A stretch of 64,000 nt of DNA from Rikenellaceae bacterium (GCA_015060105.1 SUZD01000008.1:30685-94684); one strand, 5' to 3'; positions 41,429 to 51,413 are shown, numbered from the stretch's first letter. Notes: generated by a model not told the origin, from the sequence alone. Numbers and translations are program-made.

Positions 41429-42511
41429 TTATTTTTCGATGCCGAATTTATAGATTGTAGTTTGTCTGTAAGTCTCGTCGGGACTCAGAACTACGCTCGG
41501 GAAGTGTGCACGGTTGGGAGAGTCGGGGAAGTGTTGTGCCTCGAAACAGATTGCGCTACGACGGGGAAATGTTGCTCCGTGTGCGCCTGCAAAACCGCTA
41601 TGCCAATTCGATGTATATACTTGTACGCCTGGCTCGGTGGTATAAACCTCCATTGTGCGACCGCTTACGGGCTCGGTCACTTTGGCTGCAAAGCTCAATT
41701 CGCCAACCTCTTTCTTGTTGAGAACAAAGCAGTGGTCGTAGCCTGCACCATGGGCAATTTGCTCCTCGTCGGCGTCAATACGAGCACCAACCTCTTGCGG
41801 AGTAGTGAAATCAAAAGCAGTATCTTTAACAGATGCGATGCAACCATAGGGTACCGAAGTGTCATCAATGGGAACATAAAAATCGGCATTGATTTGACAG
41901 ATGAGATTGTCGATGGTTGCGGTAGGGGTGGCAATGCCCGATAGCGAGAAGAAACCGTGACTTGTGAGATTCACAATAGTCTTTTTGTCGGTTGTCGCTG
42001 TATAGTCAATAGCAAGTGCATTATCCTCGCTCAATGTGTAAACAACGGTAACATCGAGGTTGCCGGGGAAGCCCTCCTCCATGTCGGCCGACAAATAGTG
42101 CAATTTCAAAGTGCAGTTGTCGATTTGCTCGGCGTCCCAAACTCTTGCGTGAAAGCCTGTGGGGCCTCCGTGAAGGTGGTTAGGGCCATTGTTGATTGCG
42201 AGATTATACTCCTTGCCGTCGATGGTAAATTTACCCTTGCAGATACGATTTCCATATCGTCCGACAAGCGTACTGAGGAATGGCTCTGGACTATTGAGCA
42301 GATTGTCGATACTGTCGTGTCCTTGAATTACATTGGCGTAATTGCCATTTTTGTCGGGAACCATAATGCTACAAATCGCTCCACCATAGTTTGTGATAGC
42401 TACCTCGCAACCTGCGTTATTTTTCAGAATGAATAGTTCTGTTTGTTTGCCGTTGATAGTTTTTTTGAAGTCTGCGACATTCAATTTCGAAAGGTTGTCT
42501 GTACAATTCAT
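41429..42511 (-). CDS. galM: Aldose 1-epimerase (galactose mutarotase)
   Basis: GalM interconverts beta- and alpha-anomers of galactose so that GalK gets its alpha substrate. The 360-aa protein has GRYGNRICKGKFTIDGKEYNL, NHLHGGPTGFHARVW with the catalytic-site His, the second His in VNLTSHGFFSL, and the C-terminal catalytic Glu in CFEAQHFPDSPN. No signal peptide is seen, so it is cytoplasmic. It leads the galactose operon and has a near-consensus promoter upstream. Confidence 0.94.
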   Translation of the reverse strand: MNCTDNLSKLNVADFKKTINGKQTELFILKNNAGCEVAITNYGGAICSIMVPDKNGNYANVIQGHDSIDNLLNSPEPFLSTLVGRYGNRICKGKFTIDGKEYNLAINNGPNHLHGGPTGFHARVWDAEQIDNCTLKLHYLSADMEEGFPGNLDVTVVYTLSEDNALAIDYTATTDKKTIVNLTSHGFFSLSGIATPTATIDNLICQINADFYVPIDDTSVPYGCIASVKDTAFDFTTPQEVGARIDADEEQIAHGAGYDHCFVLNKKEVGELSFAAKVTEPVSGRTMEVYTTEPGVQVYTSNWHSGFAGAHGATFPRRSAICFEAQHFPDSPNRAHFPSVVLSPDETYRQTTIYKFGIEK

Positions 42512-42542
42512 ATTTGCGTAGAGTTAAATCGCCATTTCTTTG

Positions 42543-42573
42543 CAAATTAAATAAAAAATCGTTTGACAACAAA
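42543..42573 (-). promoter_or_regulatory. Probable promoter of the galactose operon
   Basis: On the minus strand TTTG (42573-42570), 19 bp, TTAATTTG (42550-42543), one base off TAnnTTTG, 31 bp upstream of galM. I see no obvious operator repeat. Confidence 0.4.
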
Positions 42574-42651
42574 GCAAAACGAGATAAAATTTAACTCCCA
42601 AAGCGGTATTATGCAACAAATATGAATTGAAAACAAAGGATTAAGCAGATG

Positions 42652-43809
42652 TTATTTGATGCGTATCTGCCACATCTTGCCATCTATTTCGGTGAATGCC
42701 AGCCTTTTTTTGCCACCTTCGCCTACTCCTAATGCTTTTGCTATATCCGATGAAGATAGACGAAAATCTCGTTTTAGAATATCAATACTTTTGACTTTGG
42801 CGGCTTTCAGTTCGCGTCGCAACTCTTTGGGCGAATAAGGCTCTATCGCCTCTAATTCAAAACAACGACAAAGTGTGTTCTCAATCGCACTTTCGGAAAA
42901 AGCATATCCCGTTGGCGAGGCTACGAAATCAACTTTGTCTGCCAAATAATCGCACGCCAATCCAATTTTACGCAAGGTAACATCGCTCAAAACAAGGTAT
43001 TTATACTGTTCGGGGTGGAACTCTCCGTGACGAACTAACCCTTTGGATATAATGCGCTTGCTATCAACCCCCGCTATTGTGGCTCGAAATTCATCACAGC
43101 AAACGCTTTTGCCGAACTCGACAACCAACTCTTTGCACTCGCCACCATCCGAAATCGCCTCAATGTGACAAGGCGAGAACAAACGAATAGCCTCAGCGGT
43201 ATCGAACATTGGAGATAGTTTCAGTACGATGCGGTCAGATAATCGCTCCAAATCATTTCTGATGGCGAGAATGTTTGGCGAACACTCCTCCAACAAAACC
43301 AATTTGCGACCATCAGCCGAGCGGCGATCCGGGTCTGCATAAATCAAATCGACTTTCTCGTTGAGCTGCGCGAGGTACTCCGCAGAGTCAGCGCAAACGA
43401 CCTCGATATTGTCTGCCCCCAAACGCCTGAAATTCTCTATGGCAAGTTGTGCCAAAACGGGATTGCGCTCGATTGTTATCACTCGTTTGAAACGTTTGGA
43501 TAGGTAGTACGAATCAACGCCCAATCCGCAGGTTAAATCAATAGCGATGTCGCCCGAATGGCTTTTAGTTGCAGCAACTCGTTCGCTGCTCGATTGCTCA
43601 AAAGCGAGGCTGGGAAGAATACAGCGTGCGTTATAGTAATCGGGTAGTTTTGTACGAGCTCGATTGAGATATTTTATTTGTGTGGCAATGAGTGCACGGT
43701 ATGGCGACTGCAATCGCAAAGCCACATCGGTTGCCGATAGGTTGATATTCTCTTCGATAAGCGCACTGATTGCAGGGTCGCAAAGTATGTCTAACTCTTG
43801 TTGTGTCAT
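42652..43809 (-). CDS. THUMP-like domain class I SAM-dependent methyltransferase
   Basis: The ATG at 43809 (MTQQELDILCDPAI) is the real start; it overlaps the comEC stop as ATGA, while the track's 43917 start lies deep in comEC. The 385-aa product has SAM motif I DLTCGLGVDSYYLSKRF and the downstream motif IYADPDRRSADGRK. A C-terminal THUMP-like domain ends KMWQIRIK. The family, frequent in Bacteroidota, is of unknown specificity but the DPxR-type motif and fold suggest RNA or protein methylation. It is the last gene of the dnaB-yifB-comEC group. Confidence 0.87.
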   Translation of the reverse strand: MTQQELDILCDPAISALIEENINLSATDVALRLQSPYRALIATQIKYLNRARTKLPDYYNARCILPSLAFEQSSSERVAATKSHSGDIAIDLTCGLGVDSYYLSKRFKRVITIERNPVLAQLAIENFRRLGADNIEVVCADSAEYLAQLNEKVDLIYADPDRRSADGRKLVLLEECSPNILAIRNDLERLSDRIVLKLSPMFDTAEAIRLFSPCHIEAISDGGECKELVVEFGKSVCCDEFRATIAGVDSKRIISKGLVRHGEFHPEQYKYLVLSDVTLRKIGLACDYLADKVDFVASPTGYAFSESAIENTLCRCFELEAIEPYSPKELRRELKAAKVKSIDILKRDFRLSSSDIAKALGVGEGGKKRLAFTEIDGKMWQIRIK

Positions 43810-45272
43810 TCGAAAACAATGGGTTGTGTCCGCCTTGTTGCGAAGTATCTCAATCCGAAACAAAGGGCGAGGTAAACGATATATATGATGATTACGGAAA
43901 TAGCCGATGGGGTCCACTCCAATGCGCTAAACGATAGGTCGGCCGTTGAGCCTATAATCTGATTTTGCCATTCAAGGCTTCGCTGCATAATGAAGCGCAC
44001 AACAGGAGTCATTAAATCAAACGGCATCATACACCAAACGAGTCCTGTGATTATACTTATGTGTGCCAAAATTACGATTGCGGGGCTTAACAGAATACCT
44101 ATAATCGAAATACTACCGAAGGTGTAAGCAATCAGAGGCATTACAGCAATCGAGGCGCACAGCGAAACAATCAGCATTGACCAAATGCCATTCAGAATAC
44201 GACTCTCGCTTCTAATCCCATTGAATAGAGGCTGATATGTAAAAGTAATACCGAGTACCGCGATGTATGATAGTTGGAAACTGATGTCGAACAGATATAT
44301 AGGGTCAAAAGCAAGCATCAGAAATGCCGCTCCGCAAATGGCGTTTAGGGAGTTGTTGGTTACCGACAGTGCAAAACCGAGTTGCATCAACGAGAACATT
44401 ATGGCGGCTCGTATGACCGATGGTGAAAGTCCGCTAACAAATGCAAATGCCCATATCAGAATTATAGCTGCAATATTCTTTGCAATATGACCGTAGCGCA
44501 CCATTGGTAGCAATAGCAGAAGCGCATTTATGAGGATAAACACAATGCCTACATGCAGACCCGACACTGCCAATATATGAGAAGACCCCGTATCGGCATA
44601 ATCCTGACGTAGGTCTTGGGTGATGTTTCCGCGATAACCGAGTATCATTGCTTCGGCTATAACTTCTTCATTGGGAGTTAGATTCAATCGTTGTATTCTC
44701 TCAACCGCGGCTTGCTGTATTCTTTGAGCCCGATAACGAAGCGTAGTACGATGTCCAATTGGCTGAATATCCGAAAGAGTAGCATACCCCTCGAAGCCAC
44801 GCACCTCCAAAAGTCTTGCGTAACTCTCGTGCGTGATGGGTTTGATTGTGAATTTGCACTTCAAACGAGTGCCCACGGGGTAGGGCTTATCGGACGAGTA
44901 GGTGACTTTTAGTTTTCGATTACTTCTGTTACCCTCCCAATCAACAATATCGGCATCACATTGCCAAGCACCCCACGTGGTTGCTTTACTTGTGCCGGAA
45001 ATCTCGACTGTACCCGCGATTGGAGTCTGTTGTGGAGGAGTGGGAAAAGTGTGCCGCAGTTGAAGATTAGCTCCACCGAACGAGGCGACCGAAAGAAGTA
45101 GGAAAAGCCAACGTAAACGGCTCTGTAAGACGCCTAACAAAAGCAAACTACAACCGATAACAACCCACACGAATAAAGAGAGCTCGACAAAGTGAGCCAC
45201 AATGATACCGCAGGCGAACATCGTGGCGATGATGGCCATAGGTGCATGGGGTATTGAAACTCGTTGTTTCAT
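43806..45272 (-). CDS. comEC: ComEC/Rec2 family DNA-uptake membrane protein (no nuclease domain)
   Basis: The 488-aa protein has N-terminal membrane segments, a DUF4131-type OB region (about 85-165) and the Competence domain with SSHILAVSGLHVGIVFILINAL, SGLSPSVIRAAIMFSL and about ten helices in all. ComEC forms the inner-membrane channel for incoming single-stranded DNA in natural transformation. The C-terminal metallo-beta-lactamase domain of Bacillus ComEC is absent, as in many Bacteroidota. It lies 6 bp after yifB (comM), another transformation-associated gene, and overlaps the next gene by 4 bp (ATGA). Confidence 0.9.
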   Translation of the reverse strand: MKQRVSIPHAPMAIIATMFACGIIVAHFVELSLFVWVVIGCSLLLLGVLQSRLRWLFLLLSVASFGGANLQLRHTFPTPPQQTPIAGTVEISGTSKATTWGAWQCDADIVDWEGNRSNRKLKVTYSSDKPYPVGTRLKCKFTIKPITHESYARLLEVRGFEGYATLSDIQPIGHRTTLRYRAQRIQQAAVERIQRLNLTPNEEVIAEAMILGYRGNITQDLRQDYADTGSSHILAVSGLHVGIVFILINALLLLLPMVRYGHIAKNIAAIILIWAFAFVSGLSPSVIRAAIMFSLMQLGFALSVTNNSLNAICGAAFLMLAFDPIYLFDISFQLSYIAVLGITFTYQPLFNGIRSESRILNGIWSMLIVSLCASIAVMPLIAYTFGSISIIGILLSPAIVILAHISIITGLVWCMMPFDLMTPVVRFIMQRSLEWQNQIIGSTADLSFSALEWTPSAISVIIIYIVYLALCFGLRYFATRRTQPIVFE

Positions 45273-45278
45273 CGCAGA

Positions 45279-46814
45279 TTAGCGGCCCCACGAGTCGCGG
45301 TCGAGTGAACGGAAGGTGATTGCTTCGGCGATATGTGCTGTCTCGATTTCGGCTTTACCCTCCAAGTCGGCAATAGTGCGCGCAACCTTTATGATGCGGT
45401 CATAGGCGCGGGTTGAAAGGTTGAGTTTCTCAATAGCACGATTGAGAAGTGAAGAAACTTCGGGCGAAAGCGGACAAAACCTGCGAATCATTGCCGAGTT
45501 CATCATAGCGTTGGTATGAACTCCTTCGCACTCCGCAAATCGCTCATTTTGAATTTTACGCGCAGCAATTACTCTTTCGCGTATAGCCTGACTTGTTTCT
45601 CCTGCGCGTCGAGAGTTCAACTCCTCGATAGGAACGGGCACAACTTCGATATGCAAGTCGATACGGTCCAAGAGAGGACCCGAAATGCGATTGAAATAGT
45701 TGTGTACAGCATATCGGCTACAAGTACACTCGCGTGTGGGGTGGTTGTAGTATCCGCACGGGCAAGGGTTCATCGAGGCGATGAGCATGAAATTTGCAGG
45801 GTACTCAATGGTATATTTTGCGCGACTGATAGTAATCTTTTTATCCTCCATCGGCTGACGCAAAACCTCCAAAGCAGAACGACCAAATTCGGGTAACTCA
45901 TCGGCAAACAGAATACCGTTGTGAGCCAACGAAACCTCGCCGGGCTGTGGGTTAGAGCCACCACCAATCAGAGCAACTTGTGAAGCTGTGTGGTGTGGCG
46001 AACGGAACGGACGTTGCGTAATTAGTCCTTTGTGCGCTCCGATTTTGCCGGCAACGGAGTGTATCTTGGTTGTTTCGAGAGCCTCGTCAAGCGTCATAGG
46101 TGGCATAATGGTCGGCATACGACGAGCCAACATCGTTTTACCCGAACCTGGCGCACCAATCATAATAACGTTGTGTCCACCTGCTGCCGCAATCTCCAAA
46201 GCCCGCTTAACATTCTCTTGCCCTTTGACATCGCAGAAATCTTCGGCAAAAGGCGAGGATTGATTTTGCTCCTCCTCGGAAATGGGAGTTGTGGGCGTCA
46301 TCGCTTTGCGACCACACAACATATCGGCAACCTCTTTGAGAGAGTCTGCGCCGATAACGTCCAGACCTTCGACCACTGCCGCTTCGAGAGCATTGTCAGC
46401 GGGAACGATTATACCCCGAAAGCCTTGCTCTTTGGCCATTACTGCAATGGGTAAAACACCCCTTACGGCGCGTAAAGTGCCGTCCAACGACAACTCGCCA
46501 ATAATGATATATTTGTCAATTAAATCGGCTGAGATTTGTTCGGTGGCCGCCAATATGCCTACTGCAATCGGAAGGTCAAACGAAGCACCCTCTTTACGAA
46601 CATCGGCAGGCGCAAGATTGACTACCAAACGTTTGCCGGGCATTTTGAAATCACTATTCTCGAATGCGGAACGGATACGGTCTTGGCTCTCTTTTACCGA
46701 ACTATCGGGCAGACCAACCAAAAACATACCGATTCCTCGGCTGAGGTTTACTTCGACATTGACTGTAATGGCACTTACACCGATTACGCTTGCAGTATGG
46801 GCTTTGACAAACAT
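45279..46814 (-). CDS. comM: YifB/ComM family Mg-chelatase-like AAA ATPase
   Basis: ComM is a ring helicase that helps integrate donor DNA during transformation. The 511-aa product has the N-terminal ChlI-like domain (VEVNLSRGIGMFLVGLPDSSVKES), Walker A GAPGSGKTML (about residue 220), Walker B-type GILFADELPEF, and a C-terminal Mg-chelatase domain with the four-cysteine CPCGYYNHPTRECTC cluster. Length is usual. It lies between dnaB (13-bp gap) and comEC (6-bp gap), so the operon joins replication and DNA uptake functions. Confidence 0.93.
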   Translation of the reverse strand: MFVKAHTASVIGVSAITVNVEVNLSRGIGMFLVGLPDSSVKESQDRIRSAFENSDFKMPGKRLVVNLAPADVRKEGASFDLPIAVGILAATEQISADLIDKYIIIGELSLDGTLRAVRGVLPIAVMAKEQGFRGIIVPADNALEAAVVEGLDVIGADSLKEVADMLCGRKAMTPTTPISEEEQNQSSPFAEDFCDVKGQENVKRALEIAAAGGHNVIMIGAPGSGKTMLARRMPTIMPPMTLDEALETTKIHSVAGKIGAHKGLITQRPFRSPHHTASQVALIGGGSNPQPGEVSLAHNGILFADELPEFGRSALEVLRQPMEDKKITISRAKYTIEYPANFMLIASMNPCPCGYYNHPTRECTCSRYAVHNYFNRISGPLLDRIDLHIEVVPVPIEELNSRRAGETSQAIRERVIAARKIQNERFAECEGVHTNAMMNSAMIRRFCPLSPEVSSLLNRAIEKLNLSTRAYDRIIKVARTIADLEGKAEIETAHIAEAITFRSLDRDSWGR

Positions 46815-46827
46815 TGTCTAATTGCTG

Positions 46828-48324
46828 TTAAAATGGAGAGTAATCGTCGCTATATTTTTCGTCAAAACTTGCCGATGGCAATCCATTGATAGCCGAGCTA
46901 TCCATCTCACCCTCGTAGGGAGTGTTGTCGTCGTAGTCGGTAAACTTGGCTTGCTCCTTACGGAAACGCAATTTTACGGTCTCTACCGAGCCGTTACGGT
47001 GCTTGGCGATGATGAACTCGGTCAAGCCCGGAGTAATGGGGGTATTATTCTCGTCGGCTGTTAGTCCGAAATACTCGGGACGGTGGATAAATGCAACGAT
47101 ATCGGCATCTTGCTCGATAGCACCCGACTCTCGAAGGTGTGAAAGTTGTGGGCGTTTGTTACCACCTGCAACTTCGGCAGCACGGTTCAACTGCGACAGC
47201 GCGATAATCGGAATGTTGGTCTCTTTGGCAATGGCTTTGAGCGTACGCGAAATGGTTGATACCTCTTGCTCGCGATTGCCTTTCAACTCTTTGGGGCCTG
47301 TCATAAGTTGGAGGTAGTCGATGATAATCAGTTTGATATCGTCGTGTGCCTTCAATCGTCGAACCTTCGAGTTAAGTTCATATACCGACATCGCAGGGGT
47401 GTCGTCGATGAATAGGGGAGCGTTTGCCAACGGCTTAATAGACTCCTCCAAATGTTTCCACTCTTTGGGTGTAAGATTTCCGCTACGAATCTTTTGAGAA
47501 TCGAGTCCGCTCTCGGCAACAATAAGACGCATCATCAACTGCACTGCGCTCATCTCCAAAGAGAAGAAAGCAACAGGAATATTGAGGTCAACGGCCATAT
47601 TGCGAGCCATAGTAAGTGTAAAGGCGGTCTTACCCATCGAAGGACGCGCTGCGATGATAATCATATCCGATGGTTGCCAACCAAGCGTTACGCGGTCGAT
47701 ATTGGTGAATCCCGAAGGAACGCCATTGAAGCTACCTTCGTTTTGTGCGGCCTCTTCGATGGTGTCCATAGCCTTGCGAACAATATCTTTGGCGCTTTGA
47801 ATAGAGCGTTTGATGTGGCCCTCCGACACCTTGAAAATCTCGCCTTCGGCAAAGTCAATCAGGTCGGTTACATCTCGACTCTCGTCATAGGATTGGCGTT
47901 GAATCTCGGTCGAAACACGAATCAACTCGCGTTGAATGTATTTTTGAGCGATGATACGCGCGTGAAACTCGACGTGCGCCGCCGAACCAACCTTCTGGGT
48001 AAGTGATGCAAGGAACGATGCACCTCCCACTTTTGTCAGATTTTTCTCGCGTTTGAGACGCTCGGTTACGGTGTACAAATCGACGGGTTCAAGGTCGTGC
48101 GAAACACCAAGTACTGCCTCGTAAATGATACGGTGTGTGTCTTTGTAGAAAGCGTCGGGAGAGAGGATATCTTGTACCTCGATGATACTGTCCTTTTCGA
48201 GCATGAGTGCTCCGAGTACAGCCTCTTCGAGTTCGACAGCTTGTGGTGGCAGTGTGCCTGCATTATCTACAAGAGCCTCATATTTTTCGCGGTTTCTGGC
48301 GTATGGTGTATTTGATTTTGCCAT
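46828..48324 (-). CDS. dnaB: Replicative DNA helicase DnaB
   Basis: DnaB is the hexameric 5'-3' helicase at the replication fork. The 498-aa protein has the N-terminal DnaG-interacting domain (LPPQAVELEEAVLGALMLEKDSI), Walker A AARPSMGKTAFTL (about residue 220) and Walker B IIIDYLQLMTG. The C-terminal RadA-like ATPase end includes LSHLRESGAIEQDADIVAFIHRPEYFG. No intein interrupts it. It leads the operon with yifB, comEC and the THUMP-like methyltransferase. No clear TAnnTTTG box lies within about 100 bp upstream. Confidence 0.96.
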   Translation of the reverse strand: MAKSNTPYARNREKYEALVDNAGTLPPQAVELEEAVLGALMLEKDSIIEVQDILSPDAFYKDTHRIIYEAVLGVSHDLEPVDLYTVTERLKREKNLTKVGGASFLASLTQKVGSAAHVEFHARIIAQKYIQRELIRVSTEIQRQSYDESRDVTDLIDFAEGEIFKVSEGHIKRSIQSAKDIVRKAMDTIEEAAQNEGSFNGVPSGFTNIDRVTLGWQPSDMIIIAARPSMGKTAFTLTMARNMAVDLNIPVAFFSLEMSAVQLMMRLIVAESGLDSQKIRSGNLTPKEWKHLEESIKPLANAPLFIDDTPAMSVYELNSKVRRLKAHDDIKLIIIDYLQLMTGPKELKGNREQEVSTISRTLKAIAKETNIPIIALSQLNRAAEVAGGNKRPQLSHLRESGAIEQDADIVAFIHRPEYFGLTADENNTPITPGLTEFIIAKHRNGSVETVKLRFRKEQAKFTDYDDNTPYEGEMDSSAINGLPSASFDEKYSDDYSPF

Positions 48325-48448
48325 TGCTTTGGGATTTTACAAGTGAAAAACAAGGTAAAATTATGAATTTTCCTCGGGCTGGCGAAATATTGTCCGCTCT
48401 TTTTGTTGTCATACTTTTCGACACTCCTTCGCAAAAGTGTTGAAAACT

Positions 48449-50224
48449 CTACTTCTTGGATTTGAAATACCTCTTGGGAGTGCGTGTAGAGCGTTTGTTA
48501 CCTAACTTTGAATTGTCCGCAGAAGGACCGTCAAAGAAGTAACTTTTTTGACGTCGTTTCTCGTCTTGGTTGCGTGCAACGTATAATTTTTCGCCCGTAT
48601 AGGGATTCTCTCCCGTCCAAAACATTACTGACGAGAGTGTCATTGGTGTCGGGGTCAGGTCTTGCACTTGTTCGAGGTGCATTCCCAGCGAGCGTGTCTT
48701 GCTTGCAAGTGAGGCCATGTCGCGTTCGGTACAGCCCGGGTGGCTCGATATGAAATATGGGATAATCTGATAACGCAATCCTGCCTGGTCGCAAATCTTC
48801 TCAAAGTCGCGTTTAAGGCGAATGAATCCATCGAACGAAGGTTTACGCATAAGTTTCAGAACGTGCTCCTCGGTGTGTTCGGGTGCAACCTTCAATCGTC
48901 CCGATGTGTGCTTGGTTACGACCTCACGCAGGTACTCCTCGTTCTCGAAAAGGTCGTAACGGATACCGCTACCGATATAGGCGTGTCGCACACCCGCTGT
49001 TGCTGTAATCTTCCGATATAGTTCGATAATGTGGTCGTGTGAGCGATTGAGGTTGGGGCAGGGTTTAGGGTGCAGACACGACGGACGGCGGCATTTGTCG
49101 CACAATGCTGTATCCTTACCCCCCATTTTGTACATATTTGCCGAGGGGCCTCCGATGTCCGAAATGTTGCCTTTGAAATAGGGCATTTGTGTCAGTTGCT
49201 TGACCTCGCGCAGAATAGACCCTTCACTGCGTGATGAGATAAATTTGCCTTGATGTGCCGAGATTGTACAAAAACTGCAACCACCGAAACAGCCGCGATG
49301 AATGTTGATTGAATTTTTAATCATCTCCCACGCCGGTATGTCGCCCTTGCCGTTGTAGCGAGGGTGTGGAGCGCGCATATATGGGAGGTCGAAACTGCTA
49401 TCCAACTCCTCTTGTGAAAGGGTGGTGTATGGTGGGGTAACAACCACATAACGGTCGCCCACCTGCTCGACTATTGTTCTGGTTTGGTTGCGTAGGTTGG
49501 ATTCTATCTCAATCTGTTTAAAATTTTCGCCAAAGGCTTGATTGCTATCGACGCACTCTTCGAATGAGTGTAGGCGCAACGTTTCGTCTTGGGGCAGACG
49601 CTCAACGTAACTTTGGTCGGCAATGAATGCAACTTGTTTTAGTTTGCGTAGTCGTTTGGCATTGAATCCGTTATGTAGCGCTTTGGCTACCTCTTTGATG
49701 GATTTGTCGCCCATGCCATACATCAGAAGGTCAGCACCACTATCGACAAGAACCGATGGTTTGAGCGAGTTACTCCAATAGTCGTAGTGGGTAAGGCGAC
49801 GCAACGAGGCCTCGATACCGCCAATGATGACAGGTGTATTGGGATATAGTTCTTTGAGTATGCGGGAATATACCGTCACCGCATAGTCGGGACGGAAGCC
49901 TGCTTTGCCTCCGGGGGTGTATGCGTCGTCGCTACGAAGTCGGATATTGGCAGTATAGTGATTGACCATAGAGTCCATACTGCCGGCCGAAACGCCAAAG
50001 AATAGTCGGGGTGCTCCCAATTTCTTGAAGTCTCGCAAATCGTCGCGCCAATTAGGCTGTGGAATAACGGCAACACGATAACCCTCGGCTTCGAGTATGC
50101 GTCCGATTACGGCAATACCAAACGATGGGTGGTCTATGTAGGCGTCACCCGAGATGAGTATTACATCAATGTAATCCCACCCCAGAGCCTGTACCTCTTT
50201 GGCTGTTGTCGGTAACCAACCCAT
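48449..50224 (-). CDS. YgiQ family radical SAM protein
   Basis: The ATG at 50224 (MGWLPTTAKEV) is chosen: it begins one base after the DUF3109 stop, whereas the track's 50293 start overlaps that gene. The 591-aa product has the UPF0313 N-terminus (DVILISGDAYIDHPSFG), a B12-binding-like region (VIIGGIEASLRRLTHYDYW), the radical SAM cluster motif HRGCFGGCSFC and a DUF3362 C-terminal extension ending in a basic tail. The reaction of YgiQ proteins is not known to me. It is the last gene of the yicC-gmk-nadD-DUF3109 operon. Confidence 0.9.
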   Translation of the reverse strand: MGWLPTTAKEVQALGWDYIDVILISGDAYIDHPSFGIAVIGRILEAEGYRVAVIPQPNWRDDLRDFKKLGAPRLFFGVSAGSMDSMVNHYTANIRLRSDDAYTPGGKAGFRPDYAVTVYSRILKELYPNTPVIIGGIEASLRRLTHYDYWSNSLKPSVLVDSGADLLMYGMGDKSIKEVAKALHNGFNAKRLRKLKQVAFIADQSYVERLPQDETLRLHSFEECVDSNQAFGENFKQIEIESNLRNQTRTIVEQVGDRYVVVTPPYTTLSQEELDSSFDLPYMRAPHPRYNGKGDIPAWEMIKNSINIHRGCFGGCSFCTISAHQGKFISSRSEGSILREVKQLTQMPYFKGNISDIGGPSANMYKMGGKDTALCDKCRRPSCLHPKPCPNLNRSHDHIIELYRKITATAGVRHAYIGSGIRYDLFENEEYLREVVTKHTSGRLKVAPEHTEEHVLKLMRKPSFDGFIRLKRDFEKICDQAGLRYQIIPYFISSHPGCTERDMASLASKTRSLGMHLEQVQDLTPTPMTLSSVMFWTGENPYTGEKLYVARNQDEKRRQKSYFFDGPSADNSKLGNKRSTRTPKRYFKSKK

Positions 50225-50225
50225 C

Positions 50226-50807
50226 TTACTCCTCCTTGTATGATTTGATGTGTTGTTCAGCTGCTTCAAGTGCGTTGTAGAACTCTTCGCCAAAGGCGCG
50301 AATGATAGCCTCTTTGAGCATTTTATAAGCAGGAACGCCTAACTTACGGCCGCACTCAAAGGCACTTGCACATACATTCCAGCGGTGAAAATTGAGCCCG
50401 AAGGTGCCATTGCTGAATTTGGCAACACGAATGGGGTACAAGTGACACGAGATAGGCTTGCGCCAATCACATTCACCTGCAAGATACGCCTTCTCGATAG
50501 CGCACAAAGTCACTCCGTTTTCATTGTAGGAGTAGGCGCACTCTGCCTCATTAATAAGCGGGGTCGTTAAGTCGCCATCAATATCGACAACAGCAAAACC
50601 GTCACGTTCGATGGCCTCTTTACCCTCGGTAGTCATATATTTTTCGTAGATAGGGTATAGCTCTTCGAGGATATCCATCTCCTCAATATCGAGCGGAGCT
50701 CCTGCATTACCCTCGACACAACAAATGCCTTTGCAACGGGCAACATCGCATAAGAAATCTGTGGTCAGAATATCGGTACTTACAATCTTGTCGTCAATTT
50801 CAATCAT
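50226..50807 (-). CDS. DUF3109 family cysteine-rich protein
   Basis: The 193-aa protein carries many cysteines in the pattern of the DUF3109/YkgJ-like metal-binding families: CDVARCKGICCVEGNAGAPLD near the N-terminus, then CAYSYNENGVTLCAIEKA, CDWRKPISCHLYPIRV and CASAFECGRKLGVP. These probably hold an Fe-S cluster or zinc. No signal peptide or membrane segment. It is 7 bp after nadD and abuts ygiQ, a neighbourhood that appears conserved in Bacteroidales from memory. Biochemical role unknown. Confidence 0.87.
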   Translation of the reverse strand: MIEIDDKIVSTDILTTDFLCDVARCKGICCVEGNAGAPLDIEEMDILEELYPIYEKYMTTEGKEAIERDGFAVVDIDGDLTTPLINEAECAYSYNENGVTLCAIEKAYLAGECDWRKPISCHLYPIRVAKFSNGTFGLNFHRWNVCASAFECGRKLGVPAYKMLKEAIIRAFGEEFYNALEAAEQHIKSYKEE

Positions 50808-50814
50808 TGTCTGT

Positions 50815-51405
50815 CTATTTACTCCATAGTTTATTTTTGCGAATATACTCCTCGACGCAGCGGGGAACCATCTCGCTTATACTCTCGCCATTCAGCAAAC
50901 GATTTCGGACATCAGTCGAAGAAAAATCGAGTTGCGGTGCTTGTGCCATCATCTGAATCTCGGGGTATGGCGTAGAGGTTATACCCTCGCGCGGATACAT
51001 ATAAATCGGATAGTTCTCCAAAATTGTGCGCCACTCTTTCCAACGAGGAAGTTGTTGTGCAAGGTCACCACCCATAATAATCGAGAACTCCATATTTTCG
51101 CCCTGCTCTTTCTCTAACGCGCGCAGAGTGTCAATCGTATATGAGGGGCGGGGTAGGATAAACTCAATGGCCGAAGCAACAATGCGTTCGGGATATTTCG
51201 ATGCAGCACATGCGGCCTCGACCATCTCGAAACGGGCCAAATCTGCCGCCAAATCAGCCGACTGTTTGAGCGGATTTTGTGGCGATACAATCATCACCAA
51301 CAAATCACACAAACCTTGCTCGACAACGTACTCGGCAATCGCAATATGGCCGTTGTGTATCGGGTTGAAAGAGCCGAAATATAGTGCTACTCGTTGTTTG
51401 CTCAC
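50815..51405 (-). CDS. nadD: Nicotinate-nucleotide adenylyltransferase
   Basis: NadD joins ATP and nicotinate mononucleotide to form deamido-NAD in NAD biosynthesis. The 196-aa product has the nucleotidyltransferase motif YFGSFNPIHNGHIAIAEY (HxGH, about 18-21), the MGGDLAQQLPRWKEW substrate segment and the C-terminal SSTDVRNRL motif (ISSTxIR type). It sits 9 bp downstream of gmk and 7 bp before DUF3109. Confidence 0.95.
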   Translation of the reverse strand: MSKQRVALYFGSFNPIHNGHIAIAEYVVEQGLCDLLVMIVSPQNPLKQSADLAADLARFEMVEAACAASKYPERIVASAIEFILPRPSYTIDTLRALEKEQGENMEFSIIMGGDLAQQLPRWKEWRTILENYPIYMYPREGITSTPYPEIQMMAQAPQLDFSSTDVRNRLLNGESISEMVPRCVEEYIRKNKLWSK

Positions 51406-51413
51406 GGACTTGT

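Noticed and set aside
38919-42511. Horizontal transfer of the galactose operon
   Set aside because: Base and codon use look like the neighbours, and no mobile-element remnants or tRNA flank it.
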